From JAWKWH01 sp040830725 (GTDB lineage Bacteria; Pseudomonadota; Alphaproteobacteria; Rhizobiales; Rhizobiaceae), in contig JBFOMG010000038.1 of NCBI GenBank assembly GCA_040830725.1, positions 1 to 64,000 of the forward strand: a stretch of DNA of 64,000 nt. Direction: 5' to 3'. The position numbers and the translations under genes were made by a program. Shown here one piece after another: positions 33,124-42,487 of this stretch. Position 1 is the stretch's first letter; each line of letters begins with the position of its first letter. Below the pieces are notes generated by a model. It ran no database searches. It had not been told where the DNA came from and worked only from the letters and a program-made list of their open reading frames with translations.

Positions 33124-33704
33124 GATCTCGCATCCTCGCCTTCATTGTTCAGTTGCCAGCCGCTGATCAGCTCGACAAATTTTCGCTGCTTGTTGTGAAT
33201 CAATGCCGCGGCGTGATCTTCCGCGTGCGCCCCTTGAACAAGCAGATCCAAGTCGTTCGCACCGGCCACCGGTTCAATTCTGTCGCCGTTGATGACGTAG
33301 TCAGCGAGGATCCGATTGGCAATTCCAACCCCGCCGTGTTCGGCAACAACGTTAGCAATCTTTTCCGAAAGCATTGACCGCCACATTTCGCCAGCCAAGC
33401 CGCTTCCGAAGGCGGAATCCGTGTCTTTGGGCAAGATCGATTCAATGAATGTTTGAAGGACCATTCCTTCGAATTTGACCCTGACATCCTGTGAAGGCAC
33501 TGTCTTTGGACCCGGTTTTTCAAGCACATTTACGATCTCGTCTACGACCTGTGGAAACGCACCGGTCTGGGTGCTTTCACCGACGGACCGGGAGGCATTT
33601 ACAAGCCGGTCCCTGGCCTGCAATGCACTTGCGGGATCCACTGCATCAATGACGTCCAACACGATGTCTGAGGGTGGCGATATGGACAAGGCTGCATTCT
33701 CCAA
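33120..33704 (-). CDS. Rod-binding protein (FlgJ N-terminal domain)
   Basis: A 194-aa protein whose segment at ~75-135 (KFEGMVLQTFIESILP, GSGLAGEMWRSMLSEKIANV and GGVGIANRIL) is the FlgJ-type rod-binding domain. The muramidase domain of enteric FlgJ is absent; a separate lytic transglycosylase is encoded at 43361-43933. It helps rod assembly in the periplasm. It lies 42 bp downstream of the fliJ-like gene and overlaps the FlgN-like gene. Rhizobial annotations sometimes call this gene cheL. Confidence 0.85.
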   Translation of the reverse strand: MENAALSISPPSDIVLDVIDAVDPASALQARDRLVNASRSVGESTQTGAFPQVVDEIVNVLEKPGPKTVPSQDVRVKFEGMVLQTFIESILPKDTDSAFGSGLAGEMWRSMLSEKIANVVAEHGGVGIANRILADYVINGDRIEPVAGANDLDLLVQGAHAEDHAAALIHNKQRKFVELISGWQLNNEGEDARS

Positions 33705-33746
33705 TTTGCCCGGTCACCATAGTTCAGGAGACTTGTGGGAAGCTGA

Positions 33747-34130
33747 TCACTCCCCGTCTGAAGCGCGAGACAACCGCTCAAGAAAATCCAGTTCAAGGGC
33801 CTTGTTTTCTGATTCCGCAAGGCTTTTGGCCAACCGCTCCTGCAAGTGTTCGATCTTCAATTTTCCGGCATTGATTGTGTGGGTGAGCTGATCAATTTCA
33901 GCTGAGCTGTCGCTCTGAAGTCCAATTATCTTCTCCATTCGCTGAAACGCAATTTGCGGGTACAACCGCGTTGTCAAATTCTCGCCACCGATTATGTCAT
34001 CGAGATACTCCCTCTCAGCCTCGAGCCGCTGGTGTTCATTGGTTCTTGAAATCAGCATTGAGCGGCTGGCCTGATTGAGTTGCGTTTGCAGCCGCATTAA
34101 ACGAACAAGTCTCTTTGTGTTCTCCGTCAT
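33747..34130 (-). CDS. Second FliJ-like coiled-coil flagellar protein
   Basis: A 127-aa protein made of two long helices with a basic N-terminus (TKRLVRLMRLQTQLNQASRS). This is the FliJ architecture and a typical length. It lies 4 bp downstream of fliR and upstream of the rod-binding gene, so it is within the export-gate operon. Because another FliJ-like gene sits beside ctrA, one may be the true FliJ and the other a chaperone or export coiled coil. The sequence alone does not decide. Confidence 0.65.
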   Translation of the reverse strand: MTENTKRLVRLMRLQTQLNQASRSMLISRTNEHQRLEAEREYLDDIIGGENLTTRLYPQIAFQRMEKIIGLQSDSSAEIDQLTHTINAGKLKIEHLQERLAKSLAESENKALELDFLERLSRASDGE

Positions 34131-34134
34131 ATCG

Positions 34135-34887
34135 TCACCGCACGATGACGAAGTCGGTGAATGTGCCGCCGAAAAGGCTTAGAATCACCGGTATGGCGAA
34201 GTAAAACAACGCCAAGCCACCGGCAATCACCGCTGGTAGCGAGACAAAATAGATTGGAATTTGAGGGGTGAGCTTGTTCAACAGACCGACCGCCAAATTT
34301 ACGATCACCGCGTAGGCAATGAACGGGCTTCCCAAGCGGAGCACAACAAGAAATGCCTCGGCGAGCTTGTCGACCAGCACGACGAGTAACGACTGCAGTG
34401 ACATGGCCGTTCCGACCGGGAAGACGTAGTAGGAACCGACCAGCGCCCTGATCATCTCATGATGGAATTCCAAGGTGAAAAGGATCATGACCGCAAATAG
34501 CGAGATCAGAGCGCTCAACGCCGCTTGAGGCTCGGATTCATCGATGACAACACCGCCAAGAGCGCCAAGGCCGATAGAGTTGGCGATTGCAGCACCGATG
34601 AAGCTCAAGGCAAGAAGATAAACTCTTGCGATGAGGCCGATGAACACGCCCTTCAGTATCTCAGTGGAAATCAGGAAAAGCAGGTCGGTAGGGTTGGCTG
34701 ACACCTGTGGCAGGACCAATTCCCAGACATGGGCCGTCAGCGGAACGACAATGACGACAACCAGCAGCAACCTCACGCGAACCGGAAGGCGCGCACTGGA
34801 AAATCCCGGCATCACCATGAAACACCCGCCGATCCTGCAAAATGCCAGAAAAGCGGCGATCAGCGGATCAGGCAAATTCAACATCAA
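34135..34887 (-). CDS. fliR: Flagellar export gate protein FliR
   Basis: A 250-aa integral membrane protein with about six hydrophobic segments, including the conserved PGFSSARLPVRVRLLL region near the N-terminus. With FliP and FliQ it forms the export gate inside the MS ring. Its start overlaps the flhA stop by 4 bp, and the order fliQ-flhA-fliR matches Rhizobium and Brucella. No frameshift or missing segment is seen. Confidence 0.95.
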   Translation of the reverse strand: MMLNLPDPLIAAFLAFCRIGGCFMVMPGFSSARLPVRVRLLLVVVIVVPLTAHVWELVLPQVSANPTDLLFLISTEILKGVFIGLIARVYLLALSFIGAAIANSIGLGALGGVVIDESEPQAALSALISLFAVMILFTLEFHHEMIRALVGSYYVFPVGTAMSLQSLLVVLVDKLAEAFLVVLRLGSPFIAYAVIVNLAVGLLNKLTPQIPIYFVSLPAVIAGGLALFYFAIPVILSLFGGTFTDFVIVR

Positions 34888-36968
34888 GAAATCGTCCCGA
34901 GGATCCTCAACTCCACACCTTTGGGGATTTCAACATGAGACAGGATTGGCAGGTTTGGAAACAGCCGCTCAATGATCATGCGGACATAGGGCCGGGTTTC
35001 AGGTGCGGTGACCACGGCAAAATTCTTCGCGGTCTCCAGATGCTGTTGAATGGCTTTCCTCGCCTGTTCGCCGAATTCCTCCAGCGCCCTGGGTTCGACA
35101 TCAAACTCCCGAACATCACCATTGGCATCCCGTTTCAGGCTCTGATGGAACGCCATATCCCAGCGGTTGCCCAGCCGCAGAACGCGCAACACGCCATCTT
35201 CGGTAATGTCACCGCACAGTTGCTGTGAAATTCGCAAACGAACATGCTCGACAATCTGTTCTGTCCGCCTGATGTGAGGCGCCACTTCCGCAATCGCCTC
35301 GATGATCAGGTGCAAATTTCGAATGGATACCCTTTCCGCCAGCAACAGTTTCAAAACAGCTTGCAAGCCTGGATAGGAAAGGTGAGTCGTGCAAACTTCA
35401 TCGATCAGCTTTCGATATTCCGGCTCCTGTCGATCTATGAGTGCCTTCATATCCTTGTAAGACAGAAGTTGAGGAAGGTTGTTTCGAATGACCTCACTGA
35501 GATGGGTCAGGAGCACCGACATGTTGTCTGCCGTTGGTATGCCTGCCTGTTTGAGGTCATCGGCAAACGCCTCAGGAACCGACAACGCATCCATGCCAAA
35601 GGCGGGTTCGCGGACTTTTTCGGACGGCATGTCCGGTAGTTCGTTTTCGCCGACAAGTGCAATCAATTCGCCGATACGAAGCTCATAGGAACTGGCAACC
35701 GTTCCATGGATCTTGATCTGATAACCCTTGTCGGGAATTGAGAAGTCATCTGACAGTCTGACTTCAGGTACGACAAACCCGTATTGCAGAGCGAATTTCT
35801 TACGCATTCGCGACATTCTGAACGCAAGTTCCTGGCGCTGCGGCAGCATGCGGGCCCCGACCTGCCTGCCGAACAAAAGCTCGATTTCATTTGCCTTGAG
35901 AGATGACCGTATTGAATCCCGGTCTTCTTCCTCCAGTTCCTGCTGTTCCCGGTCCCTCTTTGCTTGTTTCTCGCGCTCCCGCGTTTCAATGCGCCTGGGA
36001 ATGATATAGGCGCAAGAAGCCATCAAGCCGGCGAGGAAAAGGAAGGGCAGGGCCGGCAAGCCAGGGGTGAGGGCCAATACAAGCAATAGCAGCGAGGCCA
36101 CGTACAGCGCACGCGGATAGGCGCTCAACTGGCCAAAAACGGCCTGATCAGCAGAGCCTCTCGTACCACCTTTCGAAACCAGCAGACCAGCGGCGAGGGA
36201 AACGATAAGCGCTGGAACTTGCGACACCAGCCCGTCTCCAACCGCGAGTTTTATGAATATGTCGGCGGCATCTCCGAGCGACATTCCGTGTCTGGAATAA
36301 CCGATGATCATTCCGCCGAGAATATTGATTGCGGTAATGATGAGGCCGGCAATGGCGTCGCCTCGAACAAACTTTGAAGCGCCGTCCATTGACCCGAAAA
36401 AGGAACTTTCCTCTTCCAACTCGCGGCGCTTGTCCTGCGCCTCCCGCTCGGTGATGATGCCGGCAGACAAATCAGCATCAATCGACATTTGTTTTCCGGG
36501 TATGGCATCGAGCGTGAAACGCGCGCCGACCTCGGCGATCCGTGTGGAGCCTTTTGTTATCACCACAAAATTGACAATGATCAGAATCAGAAAAACGACA
36601 AGGCCAATGACGAAGTCGCCGTTCATCACAAATCGTGAGAAACCGCCAATTACGTAACCCGCAGCGTTTACGCCTTCGTGCCCTTCGGAAAGAATGAGCC
36701 GGGTGGTGGCAATGTTCAAAGACAACCGCAACATGGTCGCGATGAGCAGAACCGTTGGAAATGCGGAGAAATCGAGTGGGCGGGCAATCCACAACGCGAC
36801 CATCAGAATCAATACCGACAAAGCGACCGAAATCGCCAAGCCGAAGTCGATCAGCAGCGCCGGGATCGGCAGAAACAGTACCGCCAGGATAAAGATGATG
36901 CCAACCGCAAGCAGAACGTCCCTGCTGTGATTTCGCTGTTCATCTGCGATAGTGTCGATTGCGGTCAT
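34884..36968 (-). CDS. flhA: Flagellar export protein FlhA
   Basis: A 694-aa protein. About eight membrane spans fill the first ~320 residues, including the FHIPEP-type stretch here read as SAFPTVLLIATMLRLSLNIATTR and the GDGLVSQVPALIVS loop. A large cytoplasmic domain (330-694) follows and binds chaperone-substrate complexes. It is the energy-transducing export-gate component. It is 69 bp from fliQ upstream and overlaps fliR downstream. Confidence 0.97.
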   Translation of the reverse strand: MTAIDTIADEQRNHSRDVLLAVGIIFILAVLFLPIPALLIDFGLAISVALSVLILMVALWIARPLDFSAFPTVLLIATMLRLSLNIATTRLILSEGHEGVNAAGYVIGGFSRFVMNGDFVIGLVVFLILIIVNFVVITKGSTRIAEVGARFTLDAIPGKQMSIDADLSAGIITEREAQDKRRELEEESSFFGSMDGASKFVRGDAIAGLIITAINILGGMIIGYSRHGMSLGDAADIFIKLAVGDGLVSQVPALIVSLAAGLLVSKGGTRGSADQAVFGQLSAYPRALYVASLLLLVLALTPGLPALPFLFLAGLMASCAYIIPRRIETREREKQAKRDREQQELEEEDRDSIRSSLKANEIELLFGRQVGARMLPQRQELAFRMSRMRKKFALQYGFVVPEVRLSDDFSIPDKGYQIKIHGTVASSYELRIGELIALVGENELPDMPSEKVREPAFGMDALSVPEAFADDLKQAGIPTADNMSVLLTHLSEVIRNNLPQLLSYKDMKALIDRQEPEYRKLIDEVCTTHLSYPGLQAVLKLLLAERVSIRNLHLIIEAIAEVAPHIRRTEQIVEHVRLRISQQLCGDITEDGVLRVLRLGNRWDMAFHQSLKRDANGDVREFDVEPRALEEFGEQARKAIQQHLETAKNFAVVTAPETRPYVRMIIERLFPNLPILSHVEIPKGVELRILGTIS

Positions 36969-37037
36969 GGCGCCCGAAGTTCTGCCGAAGGATCAGGCGG
37001 CCAGTTTATGGATCGTGGCTTGCGCGGAACTCGCCGG

Positions 37038-37304
37038 TTAGAATCCGGCTTCGATACGGCTGAATGCTATCGTCGCCAAATAGCCGATTTGAGTGCCCAT
37101 GAACGGTGCCGATATGGAAACAGCCAACAGAATCGCCAATATTTTTGGCACGAATGTCAGGGTGACTTCCTGCACCTGTGTGAGTGCCTGGAGCAGTGCT
37201 ATTCCGACTCCAACCAGCATGGCCGCAATGATCGCCGGTGCCGAAGTGGTGAGTACGGTCCAGACTGATGCCTGCATTAGTTCCAGTGCGTCGGCTTGGT
37301 TCAT
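37038..37304 (-). CDS. fliQ: Flagellar export gate protein FliQ
   Basis: An 88-aa protein with two membrane segments (about 15-40 and 52-75). The VQEVTLTFVPKILAI motif between them is diagnostic of FliQ. It forms part of the export gate with FliP and FliR. Its start codon overlaps the flgD stop by one base, showing coupling. Confidence 0.95.
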   Translation of the reverse strand: MNQADALELMQASVWTVLTTSAPAIIAAMLVGVGIALLQALTQVQEVTLTFVPKILAILLAVSISAPFMGTQIGYLATIAFSRIEAGF

Positions 37305-37693
37305 CAGCTTATCTTCACGCCACCACCAACGATCAACTCTTCACCGGTGTCCAGGACAGCAATCAGTCCGTCATCGTAGACCTTCACTTCAACAACCGTG
37401 CCGGATACTTCGCCATCCGGAGATGTAATTTCCCGTCCGATCAGTGCATCGGCTTGCGAGATGTAGGATGCGCTGAGCAGCATATCGAGCTTGGAATTCA
37501 ATTGAATATTCTGTTCGACGTTCGAAAAGCTCGCCAGCTGCGCAATATATTCAGTCGATTCCATCGGCTTGGTCGGATCCTGATTGCGCATTTCTGCGAC
37601 CAGCAAACGCAGGAATGTCTGGTAGTCGACATTCGCAGCTGATGCCGCAGTCGGTGAACGTGTGGGCTGCGAAAGAGGTGCAATACTATCCAT
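37304..37693 (-). CDS. flgD: Hook-capping protein FlgD (short form)
   Basis: A 129-aa protein with the FlgD N-terminal signature: DYQTFLRLLVAEMRNQDPTK then STEYIAQLASFSNVEQ. It scaffolds hook assembly and is discarded afterwards. The C-terminal Tudor/Fn-like domains of enteric FlgD (~230 aa) are missing, which I recall as normal for rhizobia. I chose ATG 37693 (AGGATAGGAA upstream) instead of the frame start at 37765, which would overlap flbT. Confidence 0.93.
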   Translation of the reverse strand: MDSIAPLSQPTRSPTAASAANVDYQTFLRLLVAEMRNQDPTKPMESTEYIAQLASFSNVEQNIQLNSKLDMLLSASYISQADALIGREITSPDGEVSGTVVEVKVYDDGLIAVLDTGEELIVGGGVKIS

Positions 37694-37697
37694 TTTC

Positions 37698-38150
37698 CTA
37701 TCCTGCTGCGGCTCTGAGTTCTCGTGGGTTCTCACTGGAAACCGGAGGTACAGGTTTGTCGGCAACCAGGATTTCGTCTTCGATCGGGAACAAGGATCGA
37801 ATTGTCTTCAGCGCTTCAAAAATACGCTTTTCGTTCACCAAACGATCGACGTTTTTCAGTTCAGCAGTGATTTGCGAATTCTCGAATGTTTCGAGCAGCG
37901 CCGCGATACTGACCCGGAATAGATCGCGGGCGTTGTCAGCATTGTTGGGCGCCATCACAATAATCTGAACGATGTAGTAGAGCTGTTTTAGCGGGGTCGT
38001 GGCGTCTGACGCCTGCAGGACATGGTTTTCCAGCAGAAAATCAACATCATTCAAAAACTCAAGCGATGTCTTGCGATCTACCCTGACAACAGCTCCGTTG
38101 ATGAATATCCGCTCATTGGCTTTCAGTGAAACTTTGAAACCGCCCTTCAT
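37698..38150 (-). CDS. flbT: Flagellin mRNA regulator FlbT
   Basis: A 150-aa FlbT-family protein (LKANERIFINGAVVRVDRK, then FLLENHVLQASDATTPLKQLY). In Caulobacter FlbT binds the 5' region of flagellin mRNA and destabilises it until the hook is complete; in Brucella it activates flagellin production. It overlaps flaF upstream by 4 bp and ends 4 bp before flgD. Its targets here would be the two flagellin transcripts. Confidence 0.95.
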   Translation of the reverse strand: MKGGFKVSLKANERIFINGAVVRVDRKTSLEFLNDVDFLLENHVLQASDATTPLKQLYYIVQIIVMAPNNADNARDLFRVSIAALLETFENSQITAELKNVDRLVNEKRIFEALKTIRSLFPIEDEILVADKPVPPVSSENPRELRAAAG

Positions 38151-38494
38151 CGTATTCCGTCCCTTATGATTTCCGATATCTCAATCAGCCCGTCGAAATT
38201 GTCGGACTCTTGTTGCCGGATTGCTTCAGCTTCTTTGAGGATCCAGATCCCGATCGAGATCAGGCTCGCTCGCAATTGATCAGGAAGCTCGTTGTTGGAT
38301 TGTCCGAGGTCTTCCAGAAACGAACTCCAGAGCCGGACAACGAACAGTATCGCCTCGGACGCTGCGAAGGAGTTGGTTCCGTCCTCGCGCGCAACAGCCA
38401 TGAGATCGATTGAACGTTGAATAAGCATGCGCTCCCGTTCCTTGGCATCAGCAAGGGAGTCGTCCTCGATCTCGGCATAGCGAATTTGAAACAA
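38147..38494 (-). CDS. flaF: Flagellar biosynthesis regulator FlaF
   Basis: A 115-aa FlaF protein (RYAEIEDDSLADAKERER at the N-terminus). FlaF promotes flagellin synthesis and secretion and is countered by FlbT. The start codon is TTG at 38494: AGGAG lies 8 bp upstream and the conserved family N-terminus begins exactly there, so the unusual start is well supported. It overlaps flbT by 4 bp. Confidence 0.92.
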   Translation of the reverse strand: MFQIRYAEIEDDSLADAKERERMLIQRSIDLMAVAREDGTNSFAASEAILFVVRLWSSFLEDLGQSNNELPDQLRASLISIGIWILKEAEAIRQQESDNFDGLIEISEIIRDGIR

Positions 38495-38525
38495 TCTCTA
38501 CTCTCCTGGGGTCAACGCATAACTG

Positions 38526-39569
38526 TCACACCATGAAACGCATGAGGCTCAGCTGCTGGATTCTAGCTGTGAGCGCATATGATGTTTCGATCTGGGTCAG
38601 GAGCGAGGTCAGTCTTGTGGAGGCTTCGTATGGATCGATCGCTTCCAGCGAGTCGGCATATCCCTCCAGCAAGTCAGCCTGTGACTGCAACCTGCTATTC
38701 GCCCTGTCCAGTTGTTCCTCAACGAGCCCGGTCCGGCCCTGCAGTTCGGACAAGTCGGCAACCGCTTCCCCGGACAACTCCGTCGATTTATCCGCAACAG
38801 CGTTGAGAGCATTGGCGCTCAAATTGCCATCAAAGAGTTCTGACACGATGACCGTAGCCATCACGGTCTTGCGGAACCCACTCTCATTTGCGCTGACCGA
38901 TGTCACTGCCGTTTGCGACAGGGTTATCCTCGACAGAATTCCCTCATCCGAAGCTGCGGAGATATTGGTGTTCCAACCTGCACCCAAAAATAGCGGTTCC
39001 ACGACTGTGTCGAGAAACGTTCGCATTGTCGGCTCATCGATGAGCTCAGCTGCTGGGTCGTTTTTGGTAAACCCGAAGAAACCCAAAAATGCCGCGTCAA
39101 ATGCCGCTTTTGCCGGTCCCGTTTCATAGTCGGCCACAGCCCTGCTGTCGCTGTTGATCCCGGAGAAAATGAAATCTCCGTGGAGGCTTGTATTGAGTAC
39201 ATTGAGCGTGTCGCCAAGCGCAGCTTTTGCCGACTGGACGACAATAGCCGGGTCCGTGTTCTGGCTCATGCCGGATGCCATGGATTCCAATATGTCTTGA
39301 GCACGTACAATCACCTGACCAATTGCATCCTGCGATGCACTCATCCGGGTTATGGCCATGTGATTCGTGTCAATGATGGCCAATATCCTGTTCTGATCTC
39401 CCCTCAGCGAAATGAGGCGCGACGAACCTGCCCCCAGAGCAAGACCTGAATCGTCCACACGGCCTGTCGCGACCATTTTTTGAGTGCTCGCCATCTCCGA
39501 CTGCATCCGCGAGATCGAATGACGAAGCGATTGGGAAAGCGACAGGGTGGAAACGTGTGAGATCTTCAT
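38526..39569 (-). CDS. flgL: Hook-filament junction protein FlgL
   Basis: A 347-aa protein with flagellin-like N- and C-terminal helices (ISRMQSEMASTQKMVATGR, and a C-terminal ESTRL-type helix read as EASTRLTSLLTQIETSY). Its position 3 bp after flgK confirms hook-associated protein 3. It joins the filament to the hook. The N-terminal VDDSGLALGAGSS segment replaces the usual flagellin PSD motif. Confidence 0.9.
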   Translation of the reverse strand: MKISHVSTLSLSQSLRHSISRMQSEMASTQKMVATGRVDDSGLALGAGSSRLISLRGDQNRILAIIDTNHMAITRMSASQDAIGQVIVRAQDILESMASGMSQNTDPAIVVQSAKAALGDTLNVLNTSLHGDFIFSGINSDSRAVADYETGPAKAAFDAAFLGFFGFTKNDPAAELIDEPTMRTFLDTVVEPLFLGAGWNTNISAASDEGILSRITLSQTAVTSVSANESGFRKTVMATVIVSELFDGNLSANALNAVADKSTELSGEAVADLSELQGRTGLVEEQLDRANSRLQSQADLLEGYADSLEAIDPYEASTRLTSLLTQIETSYALTARIQQLSLMRFMV

Positions 39570-39572
39570 GGA

Positions 39573-41033
39573 CTATCTCACCGCCGCCAGCAGGTCTTGC
39601 AGCATCTGGTCGACAGCCCTGATCAAACGAGCCGATGCTTCGAATGTGTTTTCGAGGTCGAGAAGTCTTGACATTTCCTCGTCAAGATTGACCCCCGACT
39701 CTGAAATCAATGCTTCGTTGAGTTGAACCGCCAGCGCCTGTTTGGTGATCGCCGCTTCATTGGCGGAAGCACGATAGCCTTCCAGCCAGCCAAGACTGTC
39801 AGCAGCAAATGCAACGAGTGATTTGGAGCTGCCTATGCCTGCAGTAGCATCAAACGCGATGGGCGCATCCAAAGCTTCATTGTACCGGATCAGGCGATCG
39901 GCGAACGAAGCTGCCCCGCTAGTGTTCTCGATATAGCCGGCGCCGTTCGCACCACCATCCCGCAGCAAGGCCGGATCGCCGCCTTGAGCTGGATCAAAAA
40001 GACTGTTGACGGAAATGGTCAGAGCCAGGCCTTGAACGACTGTGCCCGCAGCCGGCACGCCGGGTCCGCCGGGATAGGTGAACAGTCCGGCCAGAGCAGG
40101 AAGACCACCACCCGAAGGGTCGCGCTCGGCAAATGTGTCGATCAGACCGCGGGCAACCTCATCGAGCTGATTTTGCAGATCGACCGTGACCGTGTCACGA
40201 ACTTGCAAGAGCGCTGCCAAAGAGCCTTTTGCTGTGGTGTTTGCTCCTGTGCCGGCGTCAACCGGAATACCGTCAATCCGAACCAAGTTCCCGACGGTCG
40301 ATGGACCGTAGGCAGTCTGGGGAGTGAAAGTGACATCCCGGGGAGTTGTCTCAAACAGCGTTGCGCCATTGCTCATCAGTACGAGATCGTTGTTGGCACG
40401 CTGAATCGTGGATACGGGGACAATTTTGGAGATTTCCTTGATCAAGGTATCCCGCCGGTCGAGCGCATTGCTGACATCGGTTCCGGCAATCGTGCCCTTC
40501 GTGATCTCTTTGTTTGCCTCGTAGAAATCTGACAACAGACTATTGAGACGGTCGACATTTGCGCCAATTTCAGCATCGACAGATGTTCGCGTCGACTGGA
40601 TTGCATTGGCGGCATCGTTGAGCCTGCGCACAAGATCCTTGGCGCTGTTGACCGCCGCTTCTCCAAGCAATCCGTCCGACGGTGATGCGGAGTAGACCTG
40701 CAGCGCATTGTGAAATGCAGTCAGATGACTTGATACGGACAACTCGCCGTTGGCTCCGATAATCGAAGATTTTAGCCCGTTGATGTGCGAGTGAAGTGTG
40801 TTCTGCGCCTCAAAGTTGGCACTCGACTGGATGCTGCTACGAAACAGTTCAACATCGGCATGCCGTCTGACCGAGACGAACCGGACACCTGGATTCATCG
40901 ACTCGAGCGCCGCTGAACGTCGGACGTAGTTCTCGTTTCCCGCATTGGATATGTTGTTCGAAACAACGCTTGTCTGCCTGCTCAGATTGAACAGAGACGA
41001 CTGCGCAATATTCAATGCGGTCGACAGGGACAT
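39573..41033 (-). CDS. flgK: Hook-associated protein FlgK
   Basis: A 486-aa HAP1. The N-terminus has the axial-protein signature (SNNISNAGNENYVRRSAALE, cf. NIANANTPGY) and the C-terminus has the ESGVNLDEEMSRLLDLENTFEASARLI helix characteristic of FlgK. It caps the hook and starts the hook-filament junction. It is 79 bp downstream of flgE and 3 bp before flgL. Confidence 0.95.
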   Translation of the reverse strand: MSLSTALNIAQSSLFNLSRQTSVVSNNISNAGNENYVRRSAALESMNPGVRFVSVRRHADVELFRSSIQSSANFEAQNTLHSHINGLKSSIIGANGELSVSSHLTAFHNALQVYSASPSDGLLGEAAVNSAKDLVRRLNDAANAIQSTRTSVDAEIGANVDRLNSLLSDFYEANKEITKGTIAGTDVSNALDRRDTLIKEISKIVPVSTIQRANNDLVLMSNGATLFETTPRDVTFTPQTAYGPSTVGNLVRIDGIPVDAGTGANTTAKGSLAALLQVRDTVTVDLQNQLDEVARGLIDTFAERDPSGGGLPALAGLFTYPGGPGVPAAGTVVQGLALTISVNSLFDPAQGGDPALLRDGGANGAGYIENTSGAASFADRLIRYNEALDAPIAFDATAGIGSSKSLVAFAADSLGWLEGYRASANEAAITKQALAVQLNEALISESGVNLDEEMSRLLDLENTFEASARLIRAVDQMLQDLLAAVR

Positions 41034-41112
41034 ATTTCACTAAGGGGGCTTACATGCCCCTCCCTTTGTTGCCTGCGGTTAAGCCAGTTCGCACGTGCCA
41101 AAGCTGTTCATG

Positions 41113-42369
41113 CTACCGCTTGAGATTTACGAGCACGTCCATGAGGTCGGACCCGGTCTGGAATACTTTTGAATTCGCGGTGTAACTTCGCTGAGACTGG
41201 ATCATTGAAGTCAGTTCATCTGCGATATCGACATTTGATGCTTCCAATGCTCCGGACGCGATCCTTCCGCGATCTCCGTCATTGGCAAATCCGATCTGAA
41301 TGTCCCCGGACTCAGTGCCTTGCGTATAGACATTACCCGAATGGCCCTCGAGTAAATCGGGGCTCATGACAGTCGCCAAAGGAATTCGATACAAGGGCTG
41401 AAGTGTACCGTCGTCGTAGCTCGCGTAGAGTATGCCATCATCCGCAATCGACACGGATTGTATGAACGCTGGTGAATTGCCGTTCACCTCGGTCGAGGTG
41501 ACCATGAAATTCGTCGCCAACTGGGTCATCGAGGCCATGTCGATGGTCACCGGCTCACCGTCGGGCACGTTGAGCGTAATGCTGCTTGCGCTCGCCGCAT
41601 CCAGGCGGCCATTGGCCGGGTCAAAGGCGAGTGTCTCGGTTACCATGGGACCGGAAGCGTAAGGAAAACTCGTATCGGGAGCAGCGTCAGCCTGGTCGTA
41701 CACGGCTACTTCCCATGTGTTGTCGGCGGTTTTGGAAAAATAGATATCGAGAACAACCCGGCCGCCGAAGTTGTCGTACACTACGAGCGATGATTTCTCT
41801 GTGTATTCCGCGGTCGCCAAGTTGGTTGATGGCAAATTACCGGTAACGATATCAGCCGCCTCAGGGAGGTTCGCGACAAATTCGCCGAACGTGGTAGGTG
41901 TGGCGGCAAGGTCGGTATTGTCGATGCTGACGATCTCCAGGCCCTCGAAGCCATTTGCAACAGCGCTGGGAATACCGTTTGCGTAGCTGTAGCCGGTCAG
42001 GAAAAATCCGGCCGCATTGACCAACCGTCCCTCACTGTCGGGGACAAATGATCCCGCTCTGGTAAGATAAGGCGAACCGGATGAATCGTGCACGACGAAG
42101 AAACCGGAGCCGTCGATTGCGAGATCAGTGATCGATGCGGTGTAGGTCAATACCCCTTGCAGAGCGACCGCCTCGCGGACCGTCGTGACCACGCTGCCCG
42201 AATTGAATTGAGCTTTCGTTCCCGGCACAACCAAAGTCGAAAACGCGATACTCTTACGCTTGTATCCAACCGTATCCGAGTTGGCGATGTTCTCGGCAAC
42301 CGTCGACAGTCTGTTGGCTTGGGCGTTCATGCCCGAAACGCTCGTGCGCATCAAATTGTACAAACTCAT
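41113..42369 (-). CDS. flgE: Flagellar hook protein FlgE
   Basis: A 418-aa hook subunit. The N-terminal axial motif is AENIANSDTVGYKRKSIAFS, and the C-terminal helix has GALEASNVDIADELTSMIQSQRSYTANSKVFQT. The central domain is of normal size. It lies 118 bp downstream of ftcR, and that gap probably contains its promoter. FtcR is known in Brucella to activate flgE-type promoters. Confidence 0.96.
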   Translation of the reverse strand: MSLYNLMRTSVSGMNAQANRLSTVAENIANSDTVGYKRKSIAFSTLVVPGTKAQFNSGSVVTTVREAVALQGVLTYTASITDLAIDGSGFFVVHDSSGSPYLTRAGSFVPDSEGRLVNAAGFFLTGYSYANGIPSAVANGFEGLEIVSIDNTDLAATPTTFGEFVANLPEAADIVTGNLPSTNLATAEYTEKSSLVVYDNFGGRVVLDIYFSKTADNTWEVAVYDQADAAPDTSFPYASGPMVTETLAFDPANGRLDAASASSITLNVPDGEPVTIDMASMTQLATNFMVTSTEVNGNSPAFIQSVSIADDGILYASYDDGTLQPLYRIPLATVMSPDLLEGHSGNVYTQGTESGDIQIGFANDGDRGRIASGALEASNVDIADELTSMIQSQRSYTANSKVFQTGSDLMDVLVNLKR

Positions 42370-42487
42370 GGTCTGATCCCTCAGTATTGACCTTGGATCG
42401 GATTGTACGCCTGGAACCTTGTCTGAAACTCTCCAATCGACTGACGGTCCACGATTATCGCAGTGATATCAGGCAATTGAGCGCTAC